NCBI RefSeq assembly: GCF_031846325.1
Contig: NZ_JAVRHZ010000001.1
Location: 558,001 to 622,000 of the forward strand
Source of the DNA: Patiriisocius_A hiemis
Lineage (GTDB): Bacteria; Bacteroidota; Bacteroidia; Flavobacteriales; Flavobacteriaceae
Length of the DNA: 64,000 nucleotides
Reading direction: 5' to 3'
Part shown: positions 18,499 to 27,221 of the stretch, piece after piece
Numbering within the stretch: position 1 is the stretch's first letter
How the letters are laid out: each line of letters starts with the position of its first letter
Notes under the pieces: model-generated
The model's input: only the letters and a program-made list of their open reading frames with translations
What the model was told of the DNA's origin: nothing
Database searches by the model: none
Translations under genes and position numbers: made by a program

Positions 18499-20349
18499 TC
18501 ACCCTTCTACCTTATCAAGTTCCACCTTTAAATTATTAATAATAAACTCTTGTCTGTCTGGGGTGTTTTTACCCATGTAGAATTTAAGTAACTCTTCAAT
18601 ACTCATTTGCTTGTCTAGCATTACAGGGTCTAGCCGTATATCTTCTCCAATAAAATGGACAAACTCATCTGGTGAAATTTCCCCTAATCCTTTAAATCGA
18701 GTGATTTCAGGCTTTGGCTTTAATTTTTCTATGGCAGCAACACGCTCTTCTTCACTATAACAATAAATAGTTTCTTTTTTATTACGTACTCTAAACAACG
18801 GTGTTTGCAGAATATATAAATGTCCTTCTTTTATAAGTTCTGGAAAAAACTGAAGGAAGAATGTGATTAAAAGTAATCTAATATGCATTCCATCCACATC
18901 GGCATCGGTAGCAATCACAATATTGTTGTATCGAAGGTCTTCCATAGAATCTTCTATGTTTAGTGCCGCCTGCAATAAATTAAATTCTTCATTCTCATAC
19001 ACAATCTTTTTGCTAAGACCGTAACTATTTAAAGGCTTTCCTTTAAGACTAAAAACAGCTTGTGTATTTACATCACGACTTTTTGTGATACTACCACTTG
19101 CACTATCACCCTCGGTAATAAATAGTGTAGATTCTAAGTTTCGTTCTTTCTTGGTATCTCCGAGGTGAATACGGCAGTCTCTAAGTTTCTTGTTATGAAG
19201 ACTCGCTTTTTTAGCTCTATCTCTGGCTAGCTTACGGATACCACTAAGCTCTTTACGTTCTTTCTCTGCCTGAACTATTTTTTTCTGAATCTTCTCTGCT
19301 GCTTCAGGATTTTTATGAAGATAGTTGTCAAGATTTCTTTTTACAAAATCATTAATAAAGGTACGTACGGTAGGCAATCCGCCACCCATATCAGTTGAGC
19401 CAAGCTTTGTTTTGGTCTGACTTTCAAAAACAGGCTCCATTACCTTGATGCTAACAGCAGAAACAATTGATTTACGGATATCGCTGGCATCGTAATTTTT
19501 TCCATAGAATTCACGAAGCGTCTTAACTACCGCCTCACGATATGCAGATAAGTGTGTTCCACCTTGTGTGGTGTTTTGTCCGTTTACAAAACTGTGGTAT
19601 TCTTCGCTGTACTGCGTGCGGCTATGGGTTAAAGCTACCTCAATATCATCTTCTTTAAGATGAATAATGGGGTACAGCATATCTTCTTGTGTAATGTTTT
19701 CTTGAAGTAAGTCTTTAAGTCCGTTTTCTGAATAAAACTTCTCCCCATTAAAGTCTATGGTTAATCCAGGATTAAGGTACACATAGTTTTTGAGCATACG
19801 CTCTATGTACTCGTTTCTATATTTAAAATTCTTAAAAATAGCTTCATCAGGTATGAAGCTTACTTTGGTACCTTTTCTTTTAGAGGTTTCTTCTACTTCT
19901 GAATCTACCCTTAACTCTCCAAGTTCAAACTCGGCATACTTTATTTTGTTATCTCTAACCGATTCTACTTTAAAGAAGGCTGAAAGGGCATTAACGGCTT
20001 TTGTACCAACACCATTAAGTCCTACCGATTTCTTAAAGGCACGAGAATCGTACTTTCCTCCCGTGTTCATCTTAGAAACTACATCTACCACTTTACCTAG
20101 CGGAATACCACGGCCATAGTCACGTACACGAACTTCCTTATCTTTAATACGAACTTCGATGGTTTTACCAGCTCCCATTACAAACTCATCAATACAGTTG
20201 TCAAGGACTTCTTTGAGTAGAATATAAATACCATCATCTGGAGATGAACCATCTCCTAATTTCCCAATATACATTCCTGGACGCATACGAATATGCTCTT
20301 TCCAATCGAGGGAGCGTATATTGTCTTCGGTATATTTAGTTTCTGCCAT
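18499..20349 (-). CDS. parE: DNA topoisomerase IV subunit B
   Basis: This is the ATPase subunit of topoisomerase IV. Residues 1-220 hold the GHKL ATPase with HIRMRPGMYIG, the N-box EVLDNCIDE and the glycine motif VGLNGVGTKAVNAL. A transducer domain follows, then the TOPRIM domain with FITEGDSASGS and the metal-binding DADVDGMHIR. At 616 residues it lacks the insertion seen in many GyrB proteins. It is transcribed with parC 81 bases downstream. The predicted start, MAETKYTEDNIRSLDWKEHI, matches the family's N-terminus. Confidence 0.95.
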   Translation of the reverse strand: MAETKYTEDNIRSLDWKEHIRMRPGMYIGKLGDGSSPDDGIYILLKEVLDNCIDEFVMGAGKTIEVRIKDKEVRVRDYGRGIPLGKVVDVVSKMNTGGKYDSRAFKKSVGLNGVGTKAVNALSAFFKVESVRDNKIKYAEFELGELRVDSEVEETSKRKGTKVSFIPDEAIFKNFKYRNEYIERMLKNYVYLNPGLTIDFNGEKFYSENGLKDLLQENITQEDMLYPIIHLKEDDIEVALTHSRTQYSEEYHSFVNGQNTTQGGTHLSAYREAVVKTLREFYGKNYDASDIRKSIVSAVSIKVMEPVFESQTKTKLGSTDMGGGLPTVRTFINDFVKRNLDNYLHKNPEAAEKIQKKIVQAEKERKELSGIRKLARDRAKKASLHNKKLRDCRIHLGDTKKERNLESTLFITEGDSASGSITKSRDVNTQAVFSLKGKPLNSYGLSKKIVYENEEFNLLQAALNIEDSMEDLRYNNIVIATDADVDGMHIRLLLITFFLQFFPELIKEGHLYILQTPLFRVRNKKETIYCYSEEERVAAIEKLKPKPEITRFKGLGEISPDEFVHFIGEDIRLDPVMLDKQMSIEELLKFYMGKNTPDRQEFIINNLKVELDKVEG

Positions 20350-20452
20350 AAAATTTGCTGAATGGGTGTTAAATATAGGATTTCAGCATAAAATGAGAAA
20401 TGAAACTAAGGGAAAGTAATTAACAAAAAATAGGGGTAATTGTTAGTAATTT

Positions 20453-20472
20453 ATTCCTGTCTTCGCAGGAAT
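20453..20472. repeat. Short hairpin between ychF and parE
   Basis: ATTCCTG and CAGGAAT flank a six-base loop, just 3 bases beyond the ychF stop. The motif resembles the TTCCTGC-type hairpins scattered in many bacterial genomes. No T-run follows on the minus strand, so a simple intrinsic terminator is doubtful; it may be a degenerate one or an interspersed repeat. Confidence 0.4.
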
Positions 20473-20475
20473 TTG

Positions 20476-21570
20476 TTACACATTAAATCTAAAGTGCATC
20501 ACATCTCCATCTTTTACAACATACTCCTTCCCTTCTACTCCTAGCTTACCAGCCTCACGTACTTTTGCTTCACTTCCAAAAGAAACAAAATCGTCGTATT
20601 TAATTACTTCGGCTCTAATAAATCCTTTTTCAAAATCGGTATGAATTACACCAGCCGCTTGTGGTGCTGTGGCTCCCACAGGTATTGTCCAAGCACGGAC
20701 TTCTTTTTTACCTGCTGTAAAATAGGTTTGCAAATCAAGTAATGTGTATGCTCCACGAATTAGTTTTGCAGACCCAGGTTCTTCTAACCCTAAGTCTTCT
20801 AGAAATAATTGACGTTCTTCAAAGGTTTCTAATTCGGTGATATCGGCTTCTGTTCCTACAGCGAGGATAATTACTTCGGCGTTTTCATTTGCAACAGCAG
20901 CTTTCACTTTTTCTACATACTCGTTTCCTGTTGCAGCAGCATCTTCATCTACATTACAAACATACATTACAGGTTTTGCAGTAATGTACTGCATATCTTT
21001 AATGTAGTCTTCCTTTTCTTCTTCAGTAAAATTTATTGCACGTACCGAGATTCCAGATTCTAGTGCTTCTTTTACTCGAACTAATAAGGCTTCTTCTGTT
21101 TGTGCCTCTTTATTTCCAGTTCTGGCTGCTCTTTTTACCTTGTCTAACTTTTTCTCAGTAGTCTCAAGGTCTTTTAATTGAAGCTCAATATCTATCGTTT
21201 CTTTATCACGAACTGGATCTACACTCCCATCTACGTGCACAATGTTGTCATTATCAAAACAACGCAATACATGCAAAATCGCATCGGTTTCTCTAATGTT
21301 TCCTAAAAACTGATTTCCTAATCCTTCACCTTTGCTTGCTCCTTTTACTAACCCTGCAATATCTACAATCTCCACGGTGGCAGGGATTACTTTTTCTGGT
21401 TCAACCAATTCCTCCAACTTTAATAAGCGGTTATCTGGTACATTTACAACCCCAATATTTGGCTCGATAGTACAAAAAGGGAAATTTGCACTTTGTGCTT
21501 TTGCATTAGACAAACAATTAAACAACGTTGATTTTCCAACATTAGGCAATCCTACAATACCTGCTTTCAT
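20476..21570 (-). CDS. ychF: Redox-regulated ATPase YchF (Obg-family)
   Basis: YchF is a ribosome-associated P-loop NTPase that prefers ATP over GTP. The 364-residue protein begins with MKAGIVGLPNVGKSTLFNCL (G1 motif) and has the switch region VDIAGLVKGASKGEGLGNQF. A coiled-coil insertion lies at about 125-200 and the C-terminal TGS domain from about 278 has the conserved GVIHTDFEKGFIRAEVI. The modified G4 motif of YchF is compatible with CNVDEDAAA. Length is as in E. coli. No operon partner is obvious; parE lies 126 bases downstream. Confidence 0.96.
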   Translation of the reverse strand: MKAGIVGLPNVGKSTLFNCLSNAKAQSANFPFCTIEPNIGVVNVPDNRLLKLEELVEPEKVIPATVEIVDIAGLVKGASKGEGLGNQFLGNIRETDAILHVLRCFDNDNIVHVDGSVDPVRDKETIDIELQLKDLETTEKKLDKVKRAARTGNKEAQTEEALLVRVKEALESGISVRAINFTEEEKEDYIKDMQYITAKPVMYVCNVDEDAAATGNEYVEKVKAAVANENAEVIILAVGTEADITELETFEERQLFLEDLGLEEPGSAKLIRGAYTLLDLQTYFTAGKKEVRAWTIPVGATAPQAAGVIHTDFEKGFIRAEVIKYDDFVSFGSEAKVREAGKLGVEGKEYVVKDGDVMHFRFNV

Positions 21571-21762
21571 ATAGTTCCCACGTACGTGGTTATCTTTTTA
21601 GTTATACGATATTTAAGGCTGCAAATATACGGCTTCATTTGGATTGAAAAACAGTTATAGCAACCCTAACAAATAAATTATAGGAAAACTTTGAGATGTG
21701 TTTGACTTTTATTTAACACAATTCGTTGTAGATTAGCATAACAATCTTAAAATAAGAATATT

Positions 21763-22230
21763 ATGAAATATATAATGAGTTTTATTACTGTAGCACTTTT
21801 CTTCGGAATTACAGCTACTGCACAAGAAAATAAAAAAGAAAAACAGGTTATTAAGAAAGTTGTTAAAAGAGACACAACAGTAAAAACCAAAATTGTCAAA
21901 GAGGTAAATACCGAAAAAGGTATTATTAAAGTTGAAGGTACAGATGAAGTTAACCAAGACTCTAAAGTTATTACCAAAAATGACAAGAAAGTTGAAGTTG
22001 TTAAGGACGCTATAGAAGTAGATGATAGCAACAAGGCAAAGATTAATGAAATACAACGTAAAAAAGCCATGTTACTTGAAAAGTCCAAAAAAGAGCAATT
22101 GGAAAAAGCCAAAAAAGAAAAAGAACTTTTGGCAAAAAAGAAAGCCGAACTTCTAAAGCAAATGGAAGAAAGAAGAAAGGCGCTTGAGAATAGACCAAAA
22201 GGTATGGCCAAGCTTAAAAAAGACAACTAG
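21763..22230 (+). CDS. Secreted lysine-rich coiled-coil protein
   Basis: The 155-residue product has a signal peptide (about 1-21, hydrophobic stretch ending ATAQE) and is then very rich in lysine and glutamate. From about residue 85 to the end the sequence is nearly all K, E, A, L, R and Q, consistent with one long charged helix or coiled coil in the periplasm. The middle part has valine-rich repeats of the type KVVKRDTTVKTKIVKEV. I recognise no family. A strong terminator follows at 22257-22284. It has no same-strand neighbour within an operon distance. Confidence 0.72.
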   Translation: MKYIMSFITVALFFGITATAQENKKEKQVIKKVVKRDTTVKTKIVKEVNTEKGIIKVEGTDEVNQDSKVITKNDKKVEVVKDAIEVDDSNKAKINEIQRKKAMLLEKSKKEQLEKAKKEKELLAKKKAELLKQMEERRKALENRPKGMAKLKKDN

Positions 22231-22256
22231 TCTGCCTTTAGCAAATTAAACATAAT

Positions 22257-22284
22257 CCCGCTTACAATGTAAGTGGGGTTTTTT
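22257..22284 (+). terminator. Intrinsic terminator after the lysine-rich secreted protein
   Basis: A 9-base stem, CCCGCTTAC with GTAAGTGGG (one G-T pair), closes a 3-base loop and is followed by a run of six T after one further G. It also touches the 3' end of the convergent hydrolase gene. Confidence 0.85.
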
Positions 22285-23083
22285 ATTTTAATAATTTGGC
22301 AATATTAGCTCTGTATGCTTCAAAATCTATTAAATTATTATGAGTTCCATTCTCAATTGTAATTAGCTGTCCTTGATCTGGCTTAAACAACTCATAGAGC
22401 TTTTTCCCTGAAGCATAAGGCACTACACTATCGTCTGTGCCATGAAAAATAGTAGTTGGAGATTGAATAGTTTTAACAAAACTATGCGTTGGAAATTTAT
22501 ATTTAAGCAATTTTTTTACAGGTAAAATAGGGAATCGCTTTTGAGCAATTTGTGTAAGATTGTAAAAAGGTGTCTCTAAAATTAATTGACTTGGTTGATG
22601 CTTTGAAGCTACATAACTAGCAAAAGTAGTACCCAGTGACCTACCATAAACAATAATTTGATCTTCGGGAAATTGTTTGTTTACGTGTTCATAAAACAAA
22701 TTTGCATCATTATATAGTAATGTTTCGGACAACTCACCTGTACTCTTTCCATACGTGCGATAATCCATAACAACAACGTCATAATTGTATTGCGTAAAAT
22801 ATTGAGTAATAACACCCCAACGTGATAAATCTCCAGCATTTCCATGGAAATATAGAATCACACCTTTAGGGCTCTTAGATTTAAAATGTATGGCATTTAA
22901 TAACGCTCCATCTTCAGTAGCTAAAGAAAACTCTTCAAAAGGCTGGGTGAATTCATACTGGTAATCTTGCGGTAATTGGGTAGGTAAAAAGATTAGTTTT
23001 TCTTGCATAAAATAGAGTAAAGAAACAACGCACAAAGCTACTACTAAAAGTGTAATAGTTAATTTCTTAAAAAAACTTTTCAT
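22283..23083 (-). CDS. Alpha/beta hydrolase, membrane-anchored (copy 1 of a tandem pair)
   Basis: This 266-residue alpha/beta hydrolase has an N-terminal membrane anchor (about 7-26, LTITLLVVALCVVSLLYFM) and an oxyanion region in YFHGNAGDLSRWG. The nucleophile elbow is GRSLGTTFA and the catalytic acid is probably in HGTDDSVVP. The catalytic histidine is in ENGTHNNL. Relatives of the BEM46/YfhR type are peripheral hydrolases of unknown substrate. It overlaps the next upstream gene, a paralogue, by one base, so the two form an operon and arose by tandem duplication. Confidence 0.88.
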   Translation of the reverse strand: MKSFFKKLTITLLVVALCVVSLLYFMQEKLIFLPTQLPQDYQYEFTQPFEEFSLATEDGALLNAIHFKSKSPKGVILYFHGNAGDLSRWGVITQYFTQYNYDVVVMDYRTYGKSTGELSETLLYNDANLFYEHVNKQFPEDQIIVYGRSLGTTFASYVASKHQPSQLILETPFYNLTQIAQKRFPILPVKKLLKYKFPTHSFVKTIQSPTTIFHGTDDSVVPYASGKKLYELFKPDQGQLITIENGTHNNLIDFEAYRANIAKLLK

Positions 23084-23943
23084 TATTTTTTATAGCTGTG
23101 TTTTACACCAATACTAGTGGTTGATAAATCTATGGGTTTTTCTTCCCCAAGTATTATTTCTTCTAAGACTTTATGGTAGGATTCAAAAGTATTCATGTTT
23201 TTATGTCCGCCACCAATAATGGGATAAAGCCTAGTAATTTTAGGTTTAATTTCAGAAAGCTTTACACTACTCTTAAAGGGAATTAATTTATCATTAGTAC
23301 CATGAATAATATGTACAGGACAGTTTACATATTTTAGCCACTTATATGTTGGCATTGGATATTTTAATAGAATAGATAGCGGCATAAACGGCATATAACG
23401 TCCAGTCACTTTGGTTAAACTATAGTAAGGAGCATCTAAAATAAGCATCTTGGGATGATTCATAGAAGCTAGTTTAGTAGCAAAGCCAGAACCCATAGAG
23501 CGACCATAAAGAATAATATATTTTTCTGAAACGCGCTCTCTTATTTTGTTGTAAACATATTGTAAATCACGTTTTAAGGCCTTTTGACTTCGTTTTCCAA
23601 TGCTTTTACCAAAGCCTCTGTAATCGACCATAATTACATCGTAATTATGTCTAGTAAAATCTACCGCAAATTTCCCCCAACCTTTAATACTCTTGGAATT
23701 TCCCTTAAGATAAAGCACTACTCCTTTTGGGTTTTTAGTTTTAAAATGTAAACCATTAATAACTGCCCCATCTCGAGTTTCTAAGTTGTACTCTTCTACT
23801 ACTTGATTATCATAATAAAATTTAAACTCTTTGGGTAGTTTTTCAGGTTTAAAAAGAAAGAAATCTTGTAAATAATACAATAGAATACTTATTACTATAT
23901 ATATAGCAATAATCCAGATAACTGTATGTAACCAAGCCGGCAT
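23083..23943 (-). CDS. Alpha/beta hydrolase, membrane-anchored (copy 2 of a tandem pair)
   Basis: This 286-residue paralogue of the downstream hydrolase has the same plan. A membrane anchor lies at about 6-24 (VIWIIAIYIVISILLYYL), followed by LQDFFLFKPEKLPKEF, the nucleophile motif GRSMGSGFA, the acid in HGTNDKLIP and the histidine in GGGHKNMN. The oxyanion region YLKGNSKSIKGWG has lysine where the other copy has histidine (YFHGNAG), which may alter activity. A C-terminal extension of about 20 residues is polar. It is the first gene of the pair and is divergent from the PAS kinase gene. Confidence 0.88.
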   Translation of the reverse strand: MPAWLHTVIWIIAIYIVISILLYYLQDFFLFKPEKLPKEFKFYYDNQVVEEYNLETRDGAVINGLHFKTKNPKGVVLYLKGNSKSIKGWGKFAVDFTRHNYDVIMVDYRGFGKSIGKRSQKALKRDLQYVYNKIRERVSEKYIILYGRSMGSGFATKLASMNHPKMLILDAPYYSLTKVTGRYMPFMPLSILLKYPMPTYKWLKYVNCPVHIIHGTNDKLIPFKSSVKLSEIKPKITRLYPIIGGGHKNMNTFESYHKVLEEIILGEEKPIDLSTTSIGVKHSYKK

Positions 23944-24052
23944 ATTTAAATGTACAAAAATTATCTAGCTTACAACTTTTGAACAATTCTTTATGTATAA
24001 TACAAACCGATTAAAGTATTTTTTTATCTTTAAAGTGTTATTGATAAGAATT

Positions 24053-25183
24053 ATGGGGAGACATTATCTACAAGAAGAACTCTACGACTTAATAAAAAAA
24101 GATGAGAGTATCTTCGAGTTTTTGCAGAATTCTGCACTAGATGGTCTATGGTATTGGGACTTGGAAAAACCAGAGAATGAATGGATGAATGACAGATTAT
24201 GGGAAGTCTTAGGTTATAATCCAGTTGAAATGCCCCACAAAGCAGCAGCGTGGCAAGAAATTATTAATCAAGAAGACCTAGCATTAGCTATAGATAATTT
24301 TAACAAGCATTGTGAAGACCCAAACCATAAATATGACCAAAATGTAAGATACCAACACAAAGACGGCCATACAGTATGGGTTCGCTGTAGGGGAATAGCA
24401 ATTAGAAATAAAGATGGCGTTCCCATAAGAATGCTTGGAGCGCATACCGATATTACTGAGCTTAAATCTATTGAAGAAGAAATGCGCTCATCATTAATGG
24501 TTAGCGAAGACCAAAATAATAGATTAAAAAACTTTGCTCATATAGTGTCCCATAATCTTAGGTCACACTCTAGTAACTTTGGGATGTTACTTGATTTGTA
24601 CATTTTTGAAAATCCTGAAAAAGGAGGAAACGAACTTATTTCTAGCTTAAAGCGAGCTTCAGAAAATTTAAAACAAACTATTGAGCATCTTAATCAAGTA
24701 GTCTTGATAAATACTACTGTAGAAGAGAATTTAACTGTTGTTAATCTTTCAAAAGCCATACAATCTGCTTTAACAAATATTAGTTCTATGCTTAAAACTA
24801 CTGGAACTAAATTAATAAATGAAACAGACCAAGGCCTAGAAATAATAGGAATAGATGCTTATATAGATAGCATTCTTCTTAACTTTCTTACTAATGCAAT
24901 TAAGTATCGTAATAAAAAAGTAGATTCCTACGTAAAAATTAGTACAAAAAAGAAGAAAAAGTTTGTTGAATTGTCGATTGAAGATAATGGAATGGGAATT
25001 GATTTAAAAAAGAACAGACGTAAGCTTTTTGGAATGTATAAAACATTTCATGGAAACAAAGATGCACAAGGTATTGGTTTATTTATATCGAAGAACCAGA
25101 TTGAAGCTATTGGTGGTAAAGTAGATGTAAAAAGTACGCCAGAAGAAGGTACTCTATTTAAAATCTATTTTAAATTAGCATAA
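24053..25183 (+). CDS. PAS-domain sensor histidine kinase
   Basis: The 376-residue cytosolic kinase starts at MGRHYLQEEL; an ATG 60 bases upstream would add a leader I do not trust. Residues 25-140 form a PAS fold of the PAS_3 type (DGLWYWDLEK to MLGAHTDITE). The dimerisation domain carries H167 in HIVSHNLRSH, a divergent H-box. The ATPase domain has the N-box LNFLTNAIKYR, DNGMGIDL and GIGLFISKNQIEAIGG. There is no membrane segment and no adjacent response regulator, so it is an orphan kinase. Confidence 0.9.
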   Translation: MGRHYLQEELYDLIKKDESIFEFLQNSALDGLWYWDLEKPENEWMNDRLWEVLGYNPVEMPHKAAAWQEIINQEDLALAIDNFNKHCEDPNHKYDQNVRYQHKDGHTVWVRCRGIAIRNKDGVPIRMLGAHTDITELKSIEEEMRSSLMVSEDQNNRLKNFAHIVSHNLRSHSSNFGMLLDLYIFENPEKGGNELISSLKRASENLKQTIEHLNQVVLINTTVEENLTVVNLSKAIQSALTNISSMLKTTGTKLINETDQGLEIIGIDAYIDSILLNFLTNAIKYRNKKVDSYVKISTKKKKKFVELSIEDNGMGIDLKKNRRKLFGMYKTFHGNKDAQGIGLFISKNQIEAIGGKVDVKSTPEEGTLFKIYFKLA

Positions 25184-25203
25184 AAATTTTGTAAATTTAT
25201 TAC

Positions 25204-25566
25204 ATGAGGTTATCCAAGTACATATTTTTATTCACTACACTTCTATTATTTATTAGTTGTGATAAAGAAGATGATAGAATTCCATCCACTAATAATGCCA
25301 TTTTTGTTGAGTTACGAAACTTTGAAACGGGTGAATATTTTTTAGGAACTATAGATGCAAATCAAGCAATAGAATTTAGAGAAACTCCCAATAACGCCCA
25401 AGAAAGTAATTTAGAAGTAAAAGAAGACAGAAAGATTTTTTATACTTATAAACCAAATGATGGCTTTGACGGAAGAGATTATGTTTCTTTCAAAAAAACA
25501 AAACTTGAAAATGGTGAAGTTACTACCTTAAGTACTCTAGAAATATATTTTCTTATAACTAATTAA
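25204..25566 (+). CDS. Predicted lipoprotein of unknown function
   Basis: The 120-residue product has a lipoprotein signal ending LLFISC (C19), followed by an acidic DKEDD stretch typical of flavobacterial surface-exposed lipoproteins (the lipoprotein export signal). The rest is predicted beta-strand, ending in TLSTLEIYFLITN. I recognise no family. It begins 20 bases after the PAS kinase and is probably co-transcribed with it. Its last 4 bases overlap the convergent ferredoxin gene. Confidence 0.75.
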   Translation: MRLSKYIFLFTTLLLFISCDKEDDRIPSTNNAIFVELRNFETGEYFLGTIDANQAIEFRETPNNAQESNLEVKEDRKIFYTYKPNDGFDGRDYVSFKKTKLENGEVTTLSTLEIYFLITN

Positions 25567-25916
25567 CTATCGCGGTGCATAAAAGATTGCTTACCAAGTA
25601 ATTCTTCTTCTGTTTCCACATTATCTTCGTCAGGAACGCAACAATCTACAGGGCATACTGCAGCACATTGAGGTTCTTCATGAAACCCTTTACATTCTGT
25701 ACATTTATCTGGAACTATATAATATACCTCGTCACTTACGGGCTCTTGTGTTTCATTAGCATTCACTTCTTTTCCGTTAGGAAGCACTACATTTCCGTCT
25801 AGATCTGTTCCGTCTGCATAACGCCAATCATCCGCACCCTCATAAATAGCAGTATTGGGGCATTCTGGCTCACAAGCACCACAATTAATACATTCGTCTG
25901 TTATAATAATCGCCAT
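25563..25916 (-). CDS. 4Fe-4S dicluster ferredoxin
   Basis: The 117-residue ferredoxin starts at MAIIITDECINCGACEPECP; an in-frame upstream ATG adds a basic leader not seen in the family. It has a first cluster motif CxxCxxCxxxCP near residues 9-20 and a second formed by CTECKGFHEEPQCAAVCPVD. An insertion rich in acidic residues lies between them. Ferredoxins of this type shuttle electrons in the cytosol. It is divergent from a LuxC-like acyl-CoA reductase gene 61 bases away, a pairing that may reflect a shared redox role (inference). Confidence 0.92.
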   Translation of the reverse strand: MAIIITDECINCGACEPECPNTAIYEGADDWRYADGTDLDGNVVLPNGKEVNANETQEPVSDEVYYIVPDKCTECKGFHEEPQCAAVCPVDCCVPDEDNVETEEELLGKQSFMHRDS

Positions 25917-25977
25917 AGCTTTTCTTTTTCTAACTTTGCGCAAAGTTAACATCAAAAAGAAGTAATACCAAACCTAC

Positions 25978-27036
25978 ATGCAATTACAACAAAGAATTAA
26001 CGCATTTGCTCAATTAGGCACCTTTTTAAACCAGTTTAGAGAAAATATTCCTGTAAAAGACGAAAGTCTTTCTTTAAATGACATTTTTTACGAAAAAATG
26101 GAAGCCTGTATAACAACTGCTCATATGCAAAACAGTTGGTTTACTCCAGATAATCTTGCATTTACGTTTAAAGCATGGGGAGGTATTCTTACAAAACAAA
26201 ATCTTGAAAAATGGTATTCTATATACAATATTGAAGACATAAAACCCAAAACGGTAGCAACTATAATGGCAGGAAATATACCTCTGGTAGGGTTTCATGA
26301 TTTTCTATCTGTGCTACTAACAGGACATTATATTAAAGCGAAATTATCCTCAAATGATAAAGTTTTATTGCCTTTTCTAGCAGAAATTTTAAAAGAAATA
26401 CATCCTTCTTTTATTGACCGTATTCAATTTACAGAAGAAAAATTAGAAAATTTTGATGCAGTAATTGCTACAGGAAGTAATAATACGGCAACTCATTTTG
26501 AGTATTATTTTGGAAAATACCCAAATATCATTAGGAAGAATAGAAACTCTGTAGCTATTCTTACTGGTGAAGAAACTAAAATTGAATTGGAGTTACTAGC
26601 CAATGATATTTTTCGATATTTTGGTTTAGGTTGCCGTAATATTTCAAAAATATTTATTCCACAGGATTATAACTTTGATCCCTTTTTTAATGCAATGTAC
26701 ACTTGGAAAGGCATAATTAATAATCACAAATACATTAATAATTACGACTACAACAAGGCTATTTATTTAATGAGCAACATAAAGTTATTGGACAACGAGT
26801 TTATGTTGCTTAAGGAAGATTCTGGCTACTCCTCTCCTATTTCGGTTGTGTTTTATGAGTATTATGACAATAAAGAAGCATTGGAGAAAAAACTTGTTTC
26901 AGAAAAAGAAAATATACAAGCTGTCGTATCTAAAATTGGTTTTAAAAATGAAATTCCATTCGGAAAAGCGCAAACTCCAAGCCTTTGGGAGTACGCCGAT
27001 GGTGTAGATACTTTAGAGTTTTTAAGCCAACTATAG
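25978..27036 (+). CDS. LuxC-like acyl-CoA/acyl-protein reductase
   Basis: This 352-residue protein resembles the acyl-CoA reductase family related to LuxC and aldehyde dehydrogenases. Visible marks are the region TVATIMAGNIPLVGFHDFL, the segment VIATGSNNTATHFEYYFG and the probable catalytic cysteine in FGLGCRNISKIFIP. The family reduces activated acyl groups to aldehydes with NADPH. The substrate is not evident; no luxD or luxE partner is present. It is divergent from the ferredoxin gene and is followed by serC after 185 bases that hold no recognisable gene or strong promoter. Confidence 0.87.
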   Translation: MQLQQRINAFAQLGTFLNQFRENIPVKDESLSLNDIFYEKMEACITTAHMQNSWFTPDNLAFTFKAWGGILTKQNLEKWYSIYNIEDIKPKTVATIMAGNIPLVGFHDFLSVLLTGHYIKAKLSSNDKVLLPFLAEILKEIHPSFIDRIQFTEEKLENFDAVIATGSNNTATHFEYYFGKYPNIIRKNRNSVAILTGEETKIELELLANDIFRYFGLGCRNISKIFIPQDYNFDPFFNAMYTWKGIINNHKYINNYDYNKAIYLMSNIKLLDNEFMLLKEDSGYSSPISVVFYEYYDNKEALEKKLVSEKENIQAVVSKIGFKNEIPFGKAQTPSLWEYADGVDTLEFLSQL

Positions 27037-27221
27037 TCAAAAAATATGCTTTATGATTAGTACACGTAAGTGTAAAAAACTTCTTAATAATTTTGTTTCT
27101 TTTTTAACCTAATTTGCTACTACTTTTTACATCTTTGTATTTTTAGAATCCTTTCCTAAATTATTTTAGAAAAGAAATAATAGTTAATTAAAATTGATTC
27201 CATTAGCCGTGGGATATTGAT

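Noticed and set aside
21747..22226. Antisense ORF of about 159 codons opposite the lysine-rich secreted protein
   Set aside because: It is a reflection of the AAA/GAA-rich codons on the plus strand, giving a low-complexity Phe/Ser/Leu product with no initiation context.
27037..27221. RNA gene or riboswitch upstream of serC
   Set aside because: Only short AT-rich hairpins are seen, with no conserved motif I can recognise.
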